This document shows, piece by piece, positions 16,430 through 24,472 of a DNA stretch of 34,630 bases. Position numbers and translations under genes: made by a program. Each line of letters starts with the position of its first letter. Within the stretch, counting starts at the first letter, position 1. The stretch lies in contig JABBAP010000034.1 in NCBI GenBank assembly GCA_018607905.1, positions 1-34,630 on the forward strand, in the 5' to 3' direction. The notes under the pieces are model-generated. The model saw only the letters and a program-made list of their open reading frames with translations. It was not told the DNA's origin and ran no database searches. This DNA comes from Paracoccaceae bacterium (GTDB lineage Bacteria > Pseudomonadota > Alphaproteobacteria > Rhodobacterales > Rhodobacteraceae).

Positions 16430-16478
16430 TTGCGCCTCCGATGATGTTGGTTCCAGAGAACCCATCGGAGGCGCAAAT
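16428..16478 (-). promoter_or_regulatory. 16-bp perfect hairpin hiding the aminotransferase ribosome binding site
   Basis: The minus-strand RNA has 5' arm ATTTGCGCCTCCGATG (16478-16463) and 3' arm CATCGGAGGCGCAAAT (16443-16428), a perfect 16-bp match. The 19-nt apical part itself folds as GGTTC and GAACC around TCTG. The 3' arm contains the Shine-Dalgarno GGAGG and the first two bases of the start codon, and the 5' arm supplies the complementary CCTCC. No U tract follows, so it is not a normal terminator. It may lower translation of the aminotransferase, protect the 3' end of the TRAP message, or respond to a signal. Confidence 0.75.
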
Positions 16479-16507
16479 TCAAGCGATATAATTTAGCTGT
16501 TTGGGCG

Positions 16508-18976
16508 TTAACCGCCGCCCATCACCCGTGGCAGCCACAGAACCAACTGCGGGAAGATGAACAGCAATGTCAGACCAACCAGCTGCACCACCATGAACTG
16601 CATCATGCCAAGGTAGATGTCTTTCAGGTCCCAATTGGGCACAACCCCTTTCAGGAAGTACGCCGACAATGCCACGGGCGGACTGAGCCACGCGGTTTGC
16701 AGGTTCACCGCCACAAGGATGCCGAACCAAACCATCATGTCATAGCGGTTCAGCCCGTGCAGATCCAATGCAGCAACGGTTGGCAACAGGATCGGGACAA
16801 CGATCAACACAATCGGCACCCATTCCAGCGGCCAGCCCAGCAAGAAGATCAGCGCCATAACCATCAGCAGGATCAGATACGGTGACATATCCAAACCAAG
16901 CAGGATCTCGGTCATCATCTTGGGCGTGCCCAAAGAGCTGAACTCGGCCCCAAAGAAGTTGGACGCAGCAACCAAGAACATGATCAGCACGGTGATTTCC
17001 AAGGCCTTGATCAAGCTGTTGAAAAAGCTCGGCATGGTGAACTTACCATAACAGATCGCCAGAAGGATCGACCCAAAGGCACCCATCGCTGCGGCCTCTG
17101 CTGGTGTTGCAAAACCCAAAAGGATTGAACCCAACGCGAAGGAGATGAGGATCGTTGGCGGCATAAGCCCCGCAAAAAACTCATCCCACAGATCAGAGAA
17201 GTAGAAAATTTTGTCTGCATCCGCGCTGTAAATTGGTCTGGCAAGGAATGCCAAAAGCAGCATGAACACGAACAAGATGATCGGCCAAATCGCCAAACCT
17301 TCTGGCCCTGATTTCGCAATGATCATGTACCCGTGGAACAAAATCGCGAGTGGCAATGCGATCCGCAGCACAGTCAGCTTTTTGTAAGCAGCATAAGCAA
17401 CGCCCAATACAATTGCCAAAACGATCAAGCCGCCAAATGGGATCACGCCGCCAAATGCACCGCCCATGCCAAGCCCGAAGACGCGACAAATGGTCAGCAC
17501 ACCCAAACAAATCAAAGCAACCTCTGCGCCGTAATATTTCGACGTATCAGGTTGATCTTCTTCGGCCAAAATCGGGCCCAGCTCAGGGTTCCACCAACAC
17601 CGCCCCAGCGTGTACAACAGGTACAGCGTCGCAAGGATCGCGCCGGGGATAAACGCACCACGGAACAGATCGAGCGTTGAAACCTCAAGCACTGGCCCCA
17701 TAACGATCAACATGATCGACGGTGGGATCAGAATGCCCAACGTGCCACCAGCGGTAATTGTACCCGCCGACAGTTTCACGTCATAGCCAGATCGGCTCAT
17801 CGTGGCACCCGCCATAATACCGAGCAGCGTCACCGACGCCCCAACGATACCCGTCGCCGCCGCAAAGATCGTGGACACGATCAGAACGGCGATAAACAAC
17901 GCACCACGAACCCGCGACATAATCATCTGGATCGAGGAGAACAACCGCTCCATCAGGCCAGCGGCCTCCATCACGATACCCATCAGGATAAACAACGGCA
18001 CCGCCATCAGCTGATCGTTCAACATCGTTGAATTGGTGTTCAGCGTCATCAGCAATGTGGTGAGTTTAAAGTTTGACCCCCAAATACCGAACACAAACGC
18101 AAGGAAGATCAGCGTGAAGGAAATCGGGAAGCCAACGAAAATCGCAAACAGCAACGACGCCAACATGATCAAACCAATTGTCGGTTTCGATAACCCAGGC
18201 CCATCGCCCAACAACCCACCGAAAAAGTCGCCCAAAGGCAGCGTATCAGGCGAGAATACAGACAGAACGATTGCACCCAGAACGATGAAATACGGGATCA
18301 ACAGTTTAACGAAAACCGATTCACGTGCCTTGCCCATCTTGTGGAAGGCGCGGAATAATTCGGGAAAACCTTGCAACAACAGCAACAAACCACCCACAGG
18401 CATCGCCAAACGCGCAGGCCACAAAACGGGCTCCCAGGTGCTGTCGAACGCCGTTTCACCGGTGTTCCATGCCACAGTCCAATATTTCGCAGCAATGATC
18501 GTGAAGAAGATCATCGAAGGAATAAAGAACACCATATAAAGCGTCGCATCGACGGTGGCTTGGGTCTTGTCAGACCAGTTTCGATACAAGAAATCCGCGC
18601 GAATGTGCACGCCGCGCATCAAACCGTACCCCGCCGCACCCATGAACAACACGCCAGAAATCATGCGGCTGATGTCATAGGCAAACACGGTTGGCCCAAG
18701 GCCAATGGCGCGCGCCGTATCATCCCAACCGTTCGCTGCGAAAACGGCAAAACCGTTGCGCGCAATAACTTCGAAAACCACAACACCAATCAGCGGCACC
18801 ATCAGCAGACATAGGATTTTGCCAGCCCAATCATTGAGCACATCAATCCCACCCGTGATCGGGCGTTGCCAAGGCGTCATATCCTCAGGGGTTTCACCAG
18901 GCTTTTCTGAACGCCTCTCAGCAATCAGTTCGTCGGCTATTTCCAAGTCATTTGGATCAACTTCATCAGCAGCCAT
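16508..18976 (-). CDS. TRAP transporter permease, fused DctQ and DctM subunits
   Basis: TRAP transporters import organic acids from the periplasm with sodium, using a binding protein and a two-part membrane permease. The 822-residue product joins both parts. A polar N-terminal stretch (1-45) is followed by the four-helix DctQ-like region (about 50-240), a connecting segment, and the large DctM-like region with about twelve helices. DctM hallmarks visible are AVPLFILMGIVMEAAGL, AAATGIVGASVTLLG, AGGTLGILIPPSIMLIVMG, GFATPAEAAAMGAFGS and LGWPLEWVPIVLIVVPILLP. The region has an additional hydrophobic insert (about 490-570) compared with short DctM proteins. ATG 18976 follows GGGAG. It lies downstream of its binding-protein gene, with a hairpin in the 124-bp gap. 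Confidence 0.93.
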   Translation of the reverse strand: MAADEVDPNDLEIADELIAERRSEKPGETPEDMTPWQRPITGGIDVLNDWAGKILCLLMVPLIGVVVFEVIARNGFAVFAANGWDDTARAIGLGPTVFAYDISRMISGVLFMGAAGYGLMRGVHIRADFLYRNWSDKTQATVDATLYMVFFIPSMIFFTIIAAKYWTVAWNTGETAFDSTWEPVLWPARLAMPVGGLLLLLQGFPELFRAFHKMGKARESVFVKLLIPYFIVLGAIVLSVFSPDTLPLGDFFGGLLGDGPGLSKPTIGLIMLASLLFAIFVGFPISFTLIFLAFVFGIWGSNFKLTTLLMTLNTNSTMLNDQLMAVPLFILMGIVMEAAGLMERLFSSIQMIMSRVRGALFIAVLIVSTIFAAATGIVGASVTLLGIMAGATMSRSGYDVKLSAGTITAGGTLGILIPPSIMLIVMGPVLEVSTLDLFRGAFIPGAILATLYLLYTLGRCWWNPELGPILAEEDQPDTSKYYGAEVALICLGVLTICRVFGLGMGGAFGGVIPFGGLIVLAIVLGVAYAAYKKLTVLRIALPLAILFHGYMIIAKSGPEGLAIWPIILFVFMLLLAFLARPIYSADADKIFYFSDLWDEFFAGLMPPTILISFALGSILLGFATPAEAAAMGAFGSILLAICYGKFTMPSFFNSLIKALEITVLIMFLVAASNFFGAEFSSLGTPKMMTEILLGLDMSPYLILLMVMALIFLLGWPLEWVPIVLIVVPILLPTVAALDLHGLNRYDMMVWFGILVAVNLQTAWLSPPVALSAYFLKGVVPNWDLKDIYLGMMQFMVVQLVGLTLLFIFPQLVLWLPRVMGGG

Positions 18977-19057
18977 TCCGGAACTCCCTTTGGTGTGTCG
19001 AGCCTTTCTGGCCCTTTTCTATTTTTGAAAAGGCAGCGGCCTTTGCAGAAATAGAAA

Positions 19058-19088
19058 TATACGCCCCAAGCACTGCTCGGGGCGTATA
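19058..19088 (-). terminator. Hairpin between TRAP binding-protein and permease genes
   Basis: The arms TATACGCCCC (19058-19067) and GGGGCGTATA (19079-19088) form a 10-bp stem, with AGCA and TGCT able to extend pairing in the loop. It starts 12 bases after the binding-protein stop. Read on the minus strand it is followed by ATTTCTATTTCT, only moderately U-rich. It probably stops part of transcription or stabilises the upstream message, giving more binding protein than permease. Confidence 0.6.
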
Positions 19089-19100
19089 AAAGTAACTTGC

Positions 19101-20213
19101 TTACTTCAGAGTGTCAGCGTGTGCTTTACCCAAGTTCGCGTTTGACGCCTGAGCACCAGCCCAGAACGGAACAGCGATGTCAGCAAAGTCTTTTTGTGAC
19201 TGCCATACTTCTGCGAAGAATGCGTTGTCATCAGCCGCTGCTTGCAGCAACTGTTTCGCAGCACCCATGTACTCAGTGAAGTAATCAGCTGGTGTATCTT
19301 CCAGAATAACACCGTGGTTATCTGTCAAATCTTTCAGCGCTTTACCGTTTTCATAGATGCGGTAAGACATGGACTTAGACAAAGAAGCGTTTGCTGCAAC
19401 TTCCAGCGCTTTCTTCTCAAGATCAGACAGCGCGTTGTAGAAATCGCCGTTCACATACATGTCAGCGTTCACAACAACCTGGTGCAAGCCTTGAAGGTAG
19501 TAGTGCTTCAGAACTTTCTGGAAACCAAACACGGAGTCAGGCTTCGGGCAGCACCATTCAGCCGCATCGATTGTGCCTTTTTCAAGCGCTGGAAGGATGT
19601 CGCCACCGCCCATTGCTACAGCAGCAACACCGATTTCTGTGTAAGCAGCACCAACCATGCCCGGAGGCGCGCGGAAGCGAAGTTTACGGAAATCATCCAT
19701 GGATTTGATCGGCTCTGGGAACCAACCCAATGCCTCTGGACCAACTGGCTGAAGCATGAAGCCTTTGACGTTTACGCCCATTTCGCCCCAAAGACGGTCA
19801 TACAGCTCTTTGCCGCCACCGAATTGGAACCATGACAAGAATGCCATGTTGTCTAGACCAACGCCAGCGCCCGCAATCGGTGCGCCAAACAAGTTTGCTG
19901 CTGGGTGCTTACCACCCCAATAGTGTGTCCAAGCGAAACCGCCTTCAACCAAGCCCGCATCAACCGCGTCCATGATGTCACGTGATCCTACAACAGCACC
20001 CGCTGGCAGAACTTCGATTTTCAAAGACCCGTTAGTCAGTGCAAAAACGTCGTCACCGAATGCGTTAAGCATTACAACTTCGTCAGCAGTAGTTGGTAGG
20101 ACGGATTGGATCCGCAATACTTTGGCGTGGCCGTCGGCTTGTGCGACAGTCGCCGAAGTCAATGCAACAGCAGCAATTGCCGTGGCTTTGACCAATGATT
20201 TAAAGTTGAACAT
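19101..20213 (-). CDS. TRAP transporter substrate-binding protein, DctP family, TakP-like
   Basis: This is the periplasmic receptor of the TRAP system. The 370-residue product has a signal peptide (to about residue 26, VAQADG). The ligand positions described for the 2-oxoacid-binding TakP of Rhodobacter sphaeroides (Gln155, Arg175, Glu214, Trp215) correspond here by motif to Gln155 (GFMLQPVG), Arg181 (LRFRAPPG), Glu219 and Trp220 (DAAEW). This suggests a small 2-oxo or 2-hydroxy carboxylate held with a cation. Unusually, the next two residues are Cys221-Cys222 where TakP-type proteins have Val-Gly. ATG 20213 follows AGGGAGG. A TATAAA-like element at 20250-20245 may be part of its promoter, but no convincing -35 was found. 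It heads the TRAP and aminotransferase group. Confidence 0.92.
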   Translation of the reverse strand: MFNFKSLVKATAIAAVALTSATVAQADGHAKVLRIQSVLPTTADEVVMLNAFGDDVFALTNGSLKIEVLPAGAVVGSRDIMDAVDAGLVEGGFAWTHYWGGKHPAANLFGAPIAGAGVGLDNMAFLSWFQFGGGKELYDRLWGEMGVNVKGFMLQPVGPEALGWFPEPIKSMDDFRKLRFRAPPGMVGAAYTEIGVAAVAMGGGDILPALEKGTIDAAEWCCPKPDSVFGFQKVLKHYYLQGLHQVVVNADMYVNGDFYNALSDLEKKALEVAANASLSKSMSYRIYENGKALKDLTDNHGVILEDTPADYFTEYMGAAKQLLQAAADDNAFFAEVWQSQKDFADIAVPFWAGAQASNANLGKAHADTLK

Positions 20214-20345
20214 AATGTTCCTCCCTAGGTTAACCTTCTAATTTTTTATACCGAACCTCGAAGGCTGCAAGCTCGGCTGTTCTTTCAATCAAATCAACTG
20301 CGTAAACAGTTCGGCGATCTGATGAAAACTCTTAATTCTTTGGGG

Positions 20346-21014
20346 CTAATGCCCCTTTCCGGTTTCCCAACCTTCAAACAATCCCAACATCGGCCCGACG
20401 CCGGTTTCAAGGTCGACAAAGCCGCGATAAAACATCTCGACCGCCACATAAATCAACACGATCAAACCAACCCATGAAATCCACGGGTATTTGGTCAGCA
20501 GCTTCATAATCAGCGTCGCAGCAAAGGCCATAAGCACAATCGCTAACGCCAAACCGAACACCAACATCGTCGTGTCACCATCCGCAATGGCGGCCACAGC
20601 CAGAACGTTGTCCAAAGACATCGACACATCGGCAATGGTGATCGAAATCAATGCAGACGCCATTGTCCGTTTTGGCGGGCCCGTATAGCCCGCTTCGGGG
20701 TTATTAGCATCTGCCATGGCTTGTTCGGCATGGGCATCTTGGCCTTCCCGAATCTCCACAAACAACCTCCAGCAAACCCAAAACAACAGCAATCCACCGA
20801 CAAACAGGATTCCGGGGATACCCAGCAATTTGGTTGCAACAACCGCAAACACAATCCGCAGCACGGCTGCGATGATCATGCCGTACAGGATCGCCTTTTT
20901 GCGCAGCTCAGGCGACAGGCCAGCGGCCGCCATCCCGATAATCAGGGCGTTGTCGCCCGATAAAATCAAATCTGCTATAATGATTTTACTAAAATCTAAT
21001 ACGACATCCATCAT
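20346..21014 (-). CDS. TerC family integral membrane protein (YjbE-like)
   Basis: TerC proteins are inner-membrane proteins linked to tellurium resistance and, in several bacteria, to manganese export and metal loading of secreted proteins. The 222-residue product has about seven hydrophobic segments. It carries the two family motifs with paired Asp-Asn: LSGDNALIIGMAA (about 18-30) and SLDNVLAVAAIADGD, which are thought to line a metal path. The loop after the third segment (REGQDAHAEQAMADANNPE) is acidic. Its ATG overlaps the stop of the GMC oxidoreductase by four bases (ATGA), so it is translationally coupled to it, an unusual partner. A 132-bp gap separates it from the TRAP binding protein. 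Confidence 0.9.
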   Translation of the reverse strand: MMDVVLDFSKIIIADLILSGDNALIIGMAAAGLSPELRKKAILYGMIIAAVLRIVFAVVATKLLGIPGILFVGGLLLFWVCWRLFVEIREGQDAHAEQAMADANNPEAGYTGPPKRTMASALISITIADVSMSLDNVLAVAAIADGDTTMLVFGLALAIVLMAFAATLIMKLLTKYPWISWVGLIVLIYVAVEMFYRGFVDLETGVGPMLGLFEGWETGKGH

Positions 21015-22612
21015 GGGCCTGCGTCCTCTAAAATCATGCTCGCAACCTTTTCACCAATCATGATGCAAGGCGCATTTGTGTTTCCGCTTGTGATAATCGG
21101 CATGATCGAGGCATCAGCCACGCGCAAACCGTCAATTCCGTGCACCCGCAGCCGTGGGTCAACAACCGCTTGGTCATCTTTGCCCATCTTGCAGGTTCCT
21201 GTTGGGTGATAAATCGTAACGGATTTATCACGCGCCCAATTCAACGTCGCATCATAATCATCCAACGCGACACCTTCACCCGGTGCGTGTTCCTCGGTGA
21301 TGTACTCTGCCAACGGATTAAGGCGTGAAATTTTCCGCGCTATCTGAATGCCCGCAACAATCGTGCGCTGATCCGTTTCTGTCGCCAGATAATTGGGATG
21401 GATCGCAGGATAATCGCGCCAATCGCTTGATGTCAGCTCCAAATGCCCCGCACTTTCAGGCCGCATCTGCAAAACAGACGCCGTGAACCCAGAAAATTTA
21501 TGCGGGCCATCCGCGGGCTTGTCCGCGCTGAACGGCTGAATATGAAACTGAATATCAGGCGTCGCCAAACGTTCGTCCGTTTTCAGGAATCCCGTTCCAA
21601 GACTCGCAGCCATCGTCATCGGCCCGCTTTGCGTCGTCAAAAACCGCAACCCAATCATCGCCTGCTTAAAATAGCTGTTAATCTCAAGGTTCAGCGTGCT
21701 GAGCGTCGTTTTAAACACAGGGCGCGCTTGCAAATGGTCTTGCAGGTTTTTACCCACGCCCGGCAAGTGTTTCACTCCTTCAATTCCAACCGATTTCAGC
21801 TGTTCCTGATCACCGATCCCCGACAGCATCAAAATTTGGGGCGACCCAATCGCACCCGCACAAAGCACAACTTCTTTGCGCGCCTTGATCGGTGTCGTTG
21901 TCCCGCGAATATTGGCCACAACACCCGTTGCACGACCTTCTACAATCACGATCCGTTCCGCTTGCGCTCGTGTAATCACTTCAAGGTTTTTACGTCCCCG
22001 CGCAGGCTTCAGATACGCCTTCGCCGATGAACACCGCAGCCCGCCTTTTTGGGTCAGTTGGAAATATCCAACACCCTCTTGATCGCCGCTGTTGTAATCA
22101 GAATTCTTTTTGTAACCCGCCGCCACAGCGCTCTCAATCCAGTAATCCACCAGATCACGGTTCGCCCGTGTCGGCGAAACGGTCAGCGGCCCATCATGCC
22201 CACGATCCGCAGTGGTTTGATCTCCCTGCCAGTCTTCGGCTTTCTTGAAAAACGGCAGAACATCATCCCAGCCCCAGCCCTCATTACCCATCTGACGCCA
22301 GCCGTCATAATCCTCGGCCTGACCGCGCACGTACAACAATCCGTTGATCGAAGACGAGCCACCCAAAACTTTACCACGCGGCCACGGAATATCGCGCCCG
22401 TTCAACCCCGGATCAGATTGCGTGTGATACATCCAATCCGTCTTAGGATTGCCCATCGTTTTGAAATATCCAACTGGAATATGAATCCACGGATTCGTGT
22501 CTTTCCCGCCCGCTTCAAGCAAAGCAACGGAATAACGGCCACTCTCAGAAAGTCTGGCAGCAGCGGCGCAGCCAGCAGAGCCCGCACCTATGACAACGTA
22601 GTCAAATTCCAA
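21011..22612 (-). CDS. GMC-family FAD oxidoreductase, choline dehydrogenase-like
   Basis: GMC flavoproteins oxidise primary alcohols or polyols to aldehydes and pass electrons to the respiratory chain or oxygen. The 533-residue product begins with the FAD-binding motif VVIGAGSAGCAAAARL and EAGG. It contains the first GMC signature (PRGKVLGGSSSINGLLYVRG) and the second (GAIGSPQILMLSGIG). It ends with the catalytic histidine block YHPTGTCKMG and the second FAD contact DASIMPIITSGNTNAP. The similarity is to BetA and to alcohol dehydrogenases of the AlkJ or PEG type; no betaine aldehyde dehydrogenase is nearby, so choline is not assumed. Translation appears to start at TTG 22612, eight bases after GGAG. 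It is divergent from an IclR regulator 96 bp away. Confidence 0.92.
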   Translation of the reverse strand: MEFDYVVIGAGSAGCAAAARLSESGRYSVALLEAGGKDTNPWIHIPVGYFKTMGNPKTDWMYHTQSDPGLNGRDIPWPRGKVLGGSSSINGLLYVRGQAEDYDGWRQMGNEGWGWDDVLPFFKKAEDWQGDQTTADRGHDGPLTVSPTRANRDLVDYWIESAVAAGYKKNSDYNSGDQEGVGYFQLTQKGGLRCSSAKAYLKPARGRKNLEVITRAQAERIVIVEGRATGVVANIRGTTTPIKARKEVVLCAGAIGSPQILMLSGIGDQEQLKSVGIEGVKHLPGVGKNLQDHLQARPVFKTTLSTLNLEINSYFKQAMIGLRFLTTQSGPMTMAASLGTGFLKTDERLATPDIQFHIQPFSADKPADGPHKFSGFTASVLQMRPESAGHLELTSSDWRDYPAIHPNYLATETDQRTIVAGIQIARKISRLNPLAEYITEEHAPGEGVALDDYDATLNWARDKSVTIYHPTGTCKMGKDDQAVVDPRLRVHGIDGLRVADASIMPIITSGNTNAPCIMIGEKVASMILEDAGP

Positions 22613-22638
22613 AAAATCACTCCAAACTTCAAAAATTG

Positions 22639-22694
22639 AGACTTTTTGTCTTGTTTTTCGGTAAAAACCAGCTAAACAGAGATTCTTAGAGAAT
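22639..22694. promoter_or_regulatory. Palindromes in the IclR-GMC divergent promoter region
   Basis: Two short inverted repeats lie between the divergent genes. ATTCT and AGAAT around TAG occupy 22682-22694, 14 bases upstream of the IclR start. AGAC and GTCT around five bases occupy 22639-22651, about 26 bases upstream of the GMC start. Both have 13-bp symmetry, compatible with IclR-family sites that repress the regulator and control the target. They are short enough that chance cannot be excluded. Confidence 0.4.
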
Positions 22695-22708
22695 GCAAAG
22701 GGAAAGTC

Positions 22709-23470
22709 GTGGCGTCTGAAGAGAGAATACCGACAAACATACGGATGCTTCTAATTCTAGAGGTCGTGGGCAGAACCGATAAACCGCTGACCCCAACCGA
22801 AATCAACGCCCAACTTGGCCTTCCCAAACAAACCGTCCATCGCCTGTGCTCCACTCTTGAGGCCGAGGGTTTCCTGACGCGAACACCCGATGGCAAACGC
22901 ATGAAACCCGCCCGCCGCTTGATGGATTTGGGCACGGGGTTGGTGCAATCCAACCGCGATCATATCGTGCGCCATCAAGTGCTCGAAAACATCGCCGCCC
23001 ATGTGATGGAGGCGGTCAATTACGTAATCCCCCAAGAAACCGGCATGCACTATCTTGATCGCGTAGACACCAACTGGGCCTTTCGCATTCAGCTTCCTGT
23101 CGGCACGAACGTACCGTTTCACTGCACGGCCAGCGGCAAAGCCTACATGGCCTCCCTGCCCCCCGCCGCGCGCCGCGCCTTTGTCACGGGGTTGGATTTG
23201 AAACCACTGACCGACAAAACCCACACCAATCCGCTAAGCCTGCTCGAAGAATTGGCAGAAACGCGCAAACGTGGCTACGCGCTCGACAACGAAGAATTTA
23301 TGGAAGGCATGGTCGCAATCGCGGTTCCTGTCACCGATCCAGACGGGCGCTATGTTGCCTCGCTCGCCACGCACGGCCCAAGCCAACGGTTTACCATCGA
23401 AAAGGCCGTGGCAGAACGCTCCATCCTAGTTGAGAGCGCGGAACGTATTCAGCAAATTTTGTTTGATTAA
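22709..23470 (+). CDS. IclR family transcriptional regulator
   Basis: This is a DNA-binding regulator that responds to a small organic ligand. The 253-residue product has an N-terminal winged helix-turn-helix (about 10-70), with the recognition segment LTPTEINAQLGLPKQTVHRLCSTLEAEGFL. A C-terminal IclR effector domain (about 85-250) shows PFHCTASGKAYMA and VAIAVPVTDPDGRYVASLATHGPS. The start is GTG 22709, after AAAGGGA. It is divergent from the GMC-TerC pair and convergent with the zinc dehydrogenase-hpsN pair, so it could control either or both. The GMC gene is the likelier target because they share an intergenic region with two palindromes. Confidence 0.93.
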   Translation: MASEERIPTNIRMLLILEVVGRTDKPLTPTEINAQLGLPKQTVHRLCSTLEAEGFLTRTPDGKRMKPARRLMDLGTGLVQSNRDHIVRHQVLENIAAHVMEAVNYVIPQETGMHYLDRVDTNWAFRIQLPVGTNVPFHCTASGKAYMASLPPAARRAFVTGLDLKPLTDKTHTNPLSLLEELAETRKRGYALDNEEFMEGMVAIAVPVTDPDGRYVASLATHGPSQRFTIEKAVAERSILVESAERIQQILFD

Positions 23471-23481
23471 AGCGGGCGGGC

Positions 23482-24468
23482 TTAATTAGGCCGCAAAACA
23501 ATCTTTGGCGCGGCAACTGTGCCCGACAAAATATCCGCAAATGCTTGCGCCCCGTCATCCAAGGGCCGTTCTTCAATCCAATCGAGCGAGCCAAAAATGC
23601 CGTCGAAAATCCCCTGCGCCGTGTCACAGAAATCTTGCGCAGTATAGGTGTACGTCCCGATAAACGTCACTTCTTGCAACGTCATGCGGCGAATATCTAT
23701 GCCTTCGACACTATCGCCAAGCCCAACGTGCACAATCACGCCGCCCGCCGCGACAACGCTGCTTGCGGCCTTGCGCGTGTGCGAAATCCCAACACAATCA
23801 ATGACGATGTCAAACCCTTCGCCAACATCGCTCGGATCACAAACCCTGAAATCCCCAAGGCTGTTCAAAACGCCGTGCCGCACTTTGTTTGGCTCTGCAA
23901 TGGTCACATCTTTTGCACCCATCGCCCGCAAACTTAGCGCCGAGCCAACACCGATCGCACCGCCACCCTGAACCAAGCATTTCGCATCTTTCAGATCGCC
24001 AAACAACGCTTCACGCCCAAGACGCGCCGCATGCCAACACACCGCAATCGGCTCTGCCAAGGCAGCATGTTCGATTGCAACGCCGTCGGGTACTTCTACC
24101 AAATTGGCCGTGGGCATCACCAACTGCTGCGCAAACGCACCTTCGCGCGGCAGCATCGAAATTATCTGGCGCGTCTGGCACAAGTTCTCGCGCCCTTGCG
24201 TGCAATACCGACAAGTTCCACAGCTTACCAAAGGATTAACCGTTACGTTTTTTCCTGCCATCGGCCCCGCCAACACAAGACCAGCCGCCTCATGCCCAAG
24301 GATCAGCGGCGCAGGACGGCGATCATCATGCCCCAGATAAGCGTGCATGTCCGATCCGCAAATACCAACAGCATCGACGCGGATCAGATTATCATCCCCG
24401 CGTGCAACCAGATCATCGCGTTCATGAATTTCGAGCGACTTTTGGCCAACGTAAACAAGCGCTTTCAT
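23482..24468 (-). CDS. Zinc-dependent alcohol dehydrogenase (MDR family)
   Basis: This is a cytosolic NAD(P)-dependent medium-chain dehydrogenase for a secondary alcohol or polyol. The 328-residue product has the catalytic zinc ligands Cys37 (GICGSD) and His59-Glu60 (LILGHE), the structural zinc cysteines 83, 86, 89 and 97 (CGTCRYC...C), and the nucleotide motif VQGGGAIGVGSA. It resembles the sorbitol and threonine dehydrogenase branch, and the L-idonate dehydrogenases in particular. It starts 4 bp after the hpsN-like stop, so the two form one transcript. In known dihydroxypropanesulfonate loci, hpsN is accompanied by dehydrogenases that invert carbon 2, and this gene could serve that purpose. 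That role is inferred from position only. Confidence 0.88.
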   Translation of the reverse strand: MKALVYVGQKSLEIHERDDLVARGDDNLIRVDAVGICGSDMHAYLGHDDRRPAPLILGHEAAGLVLAGPMAGKNVTVNPLVSCGTCRYCTQGRENLCQTRQIISMLPREGAFAQQLVMPTANLVEVPDGVAIEHAALAEPIAVCWHAARLGREALFGDLKDAKCLVQGGGAIGVGSALSLRAMGAKDVTIAEPNKVRHGVLNSLGDFRVCDPSDVGEGFDIVIDCVGISHTRKAASSVVAAGGVIVHVGLGDSVEGIDIRRMTLQEVTFIGTYTYTAQDFCDTAQGIFDGIFGSLDWIEERPLDDGAQAFADILSGTVAAPKIVLRPN

Positions 24469-24472
24469 CAGA

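Noticed and set aside
20342-20355. GGGGC-TAAT-GCCCC hairpin across the terC stop codon
   Set aside because: Only a 5-bp stem, and no U tract on the terC strand, so a terminator is not supported.
20982-20996. Palindrome GATTTTA-C-TAAAATC sharing ATTTTACTA with the operator at 8701
   Set aside because: It lies inside the first codons of terC with a 1-bp spacer instead of 7, so the geometry differs from the 8701-8725 site. Most likely chance in AT-rich codons.
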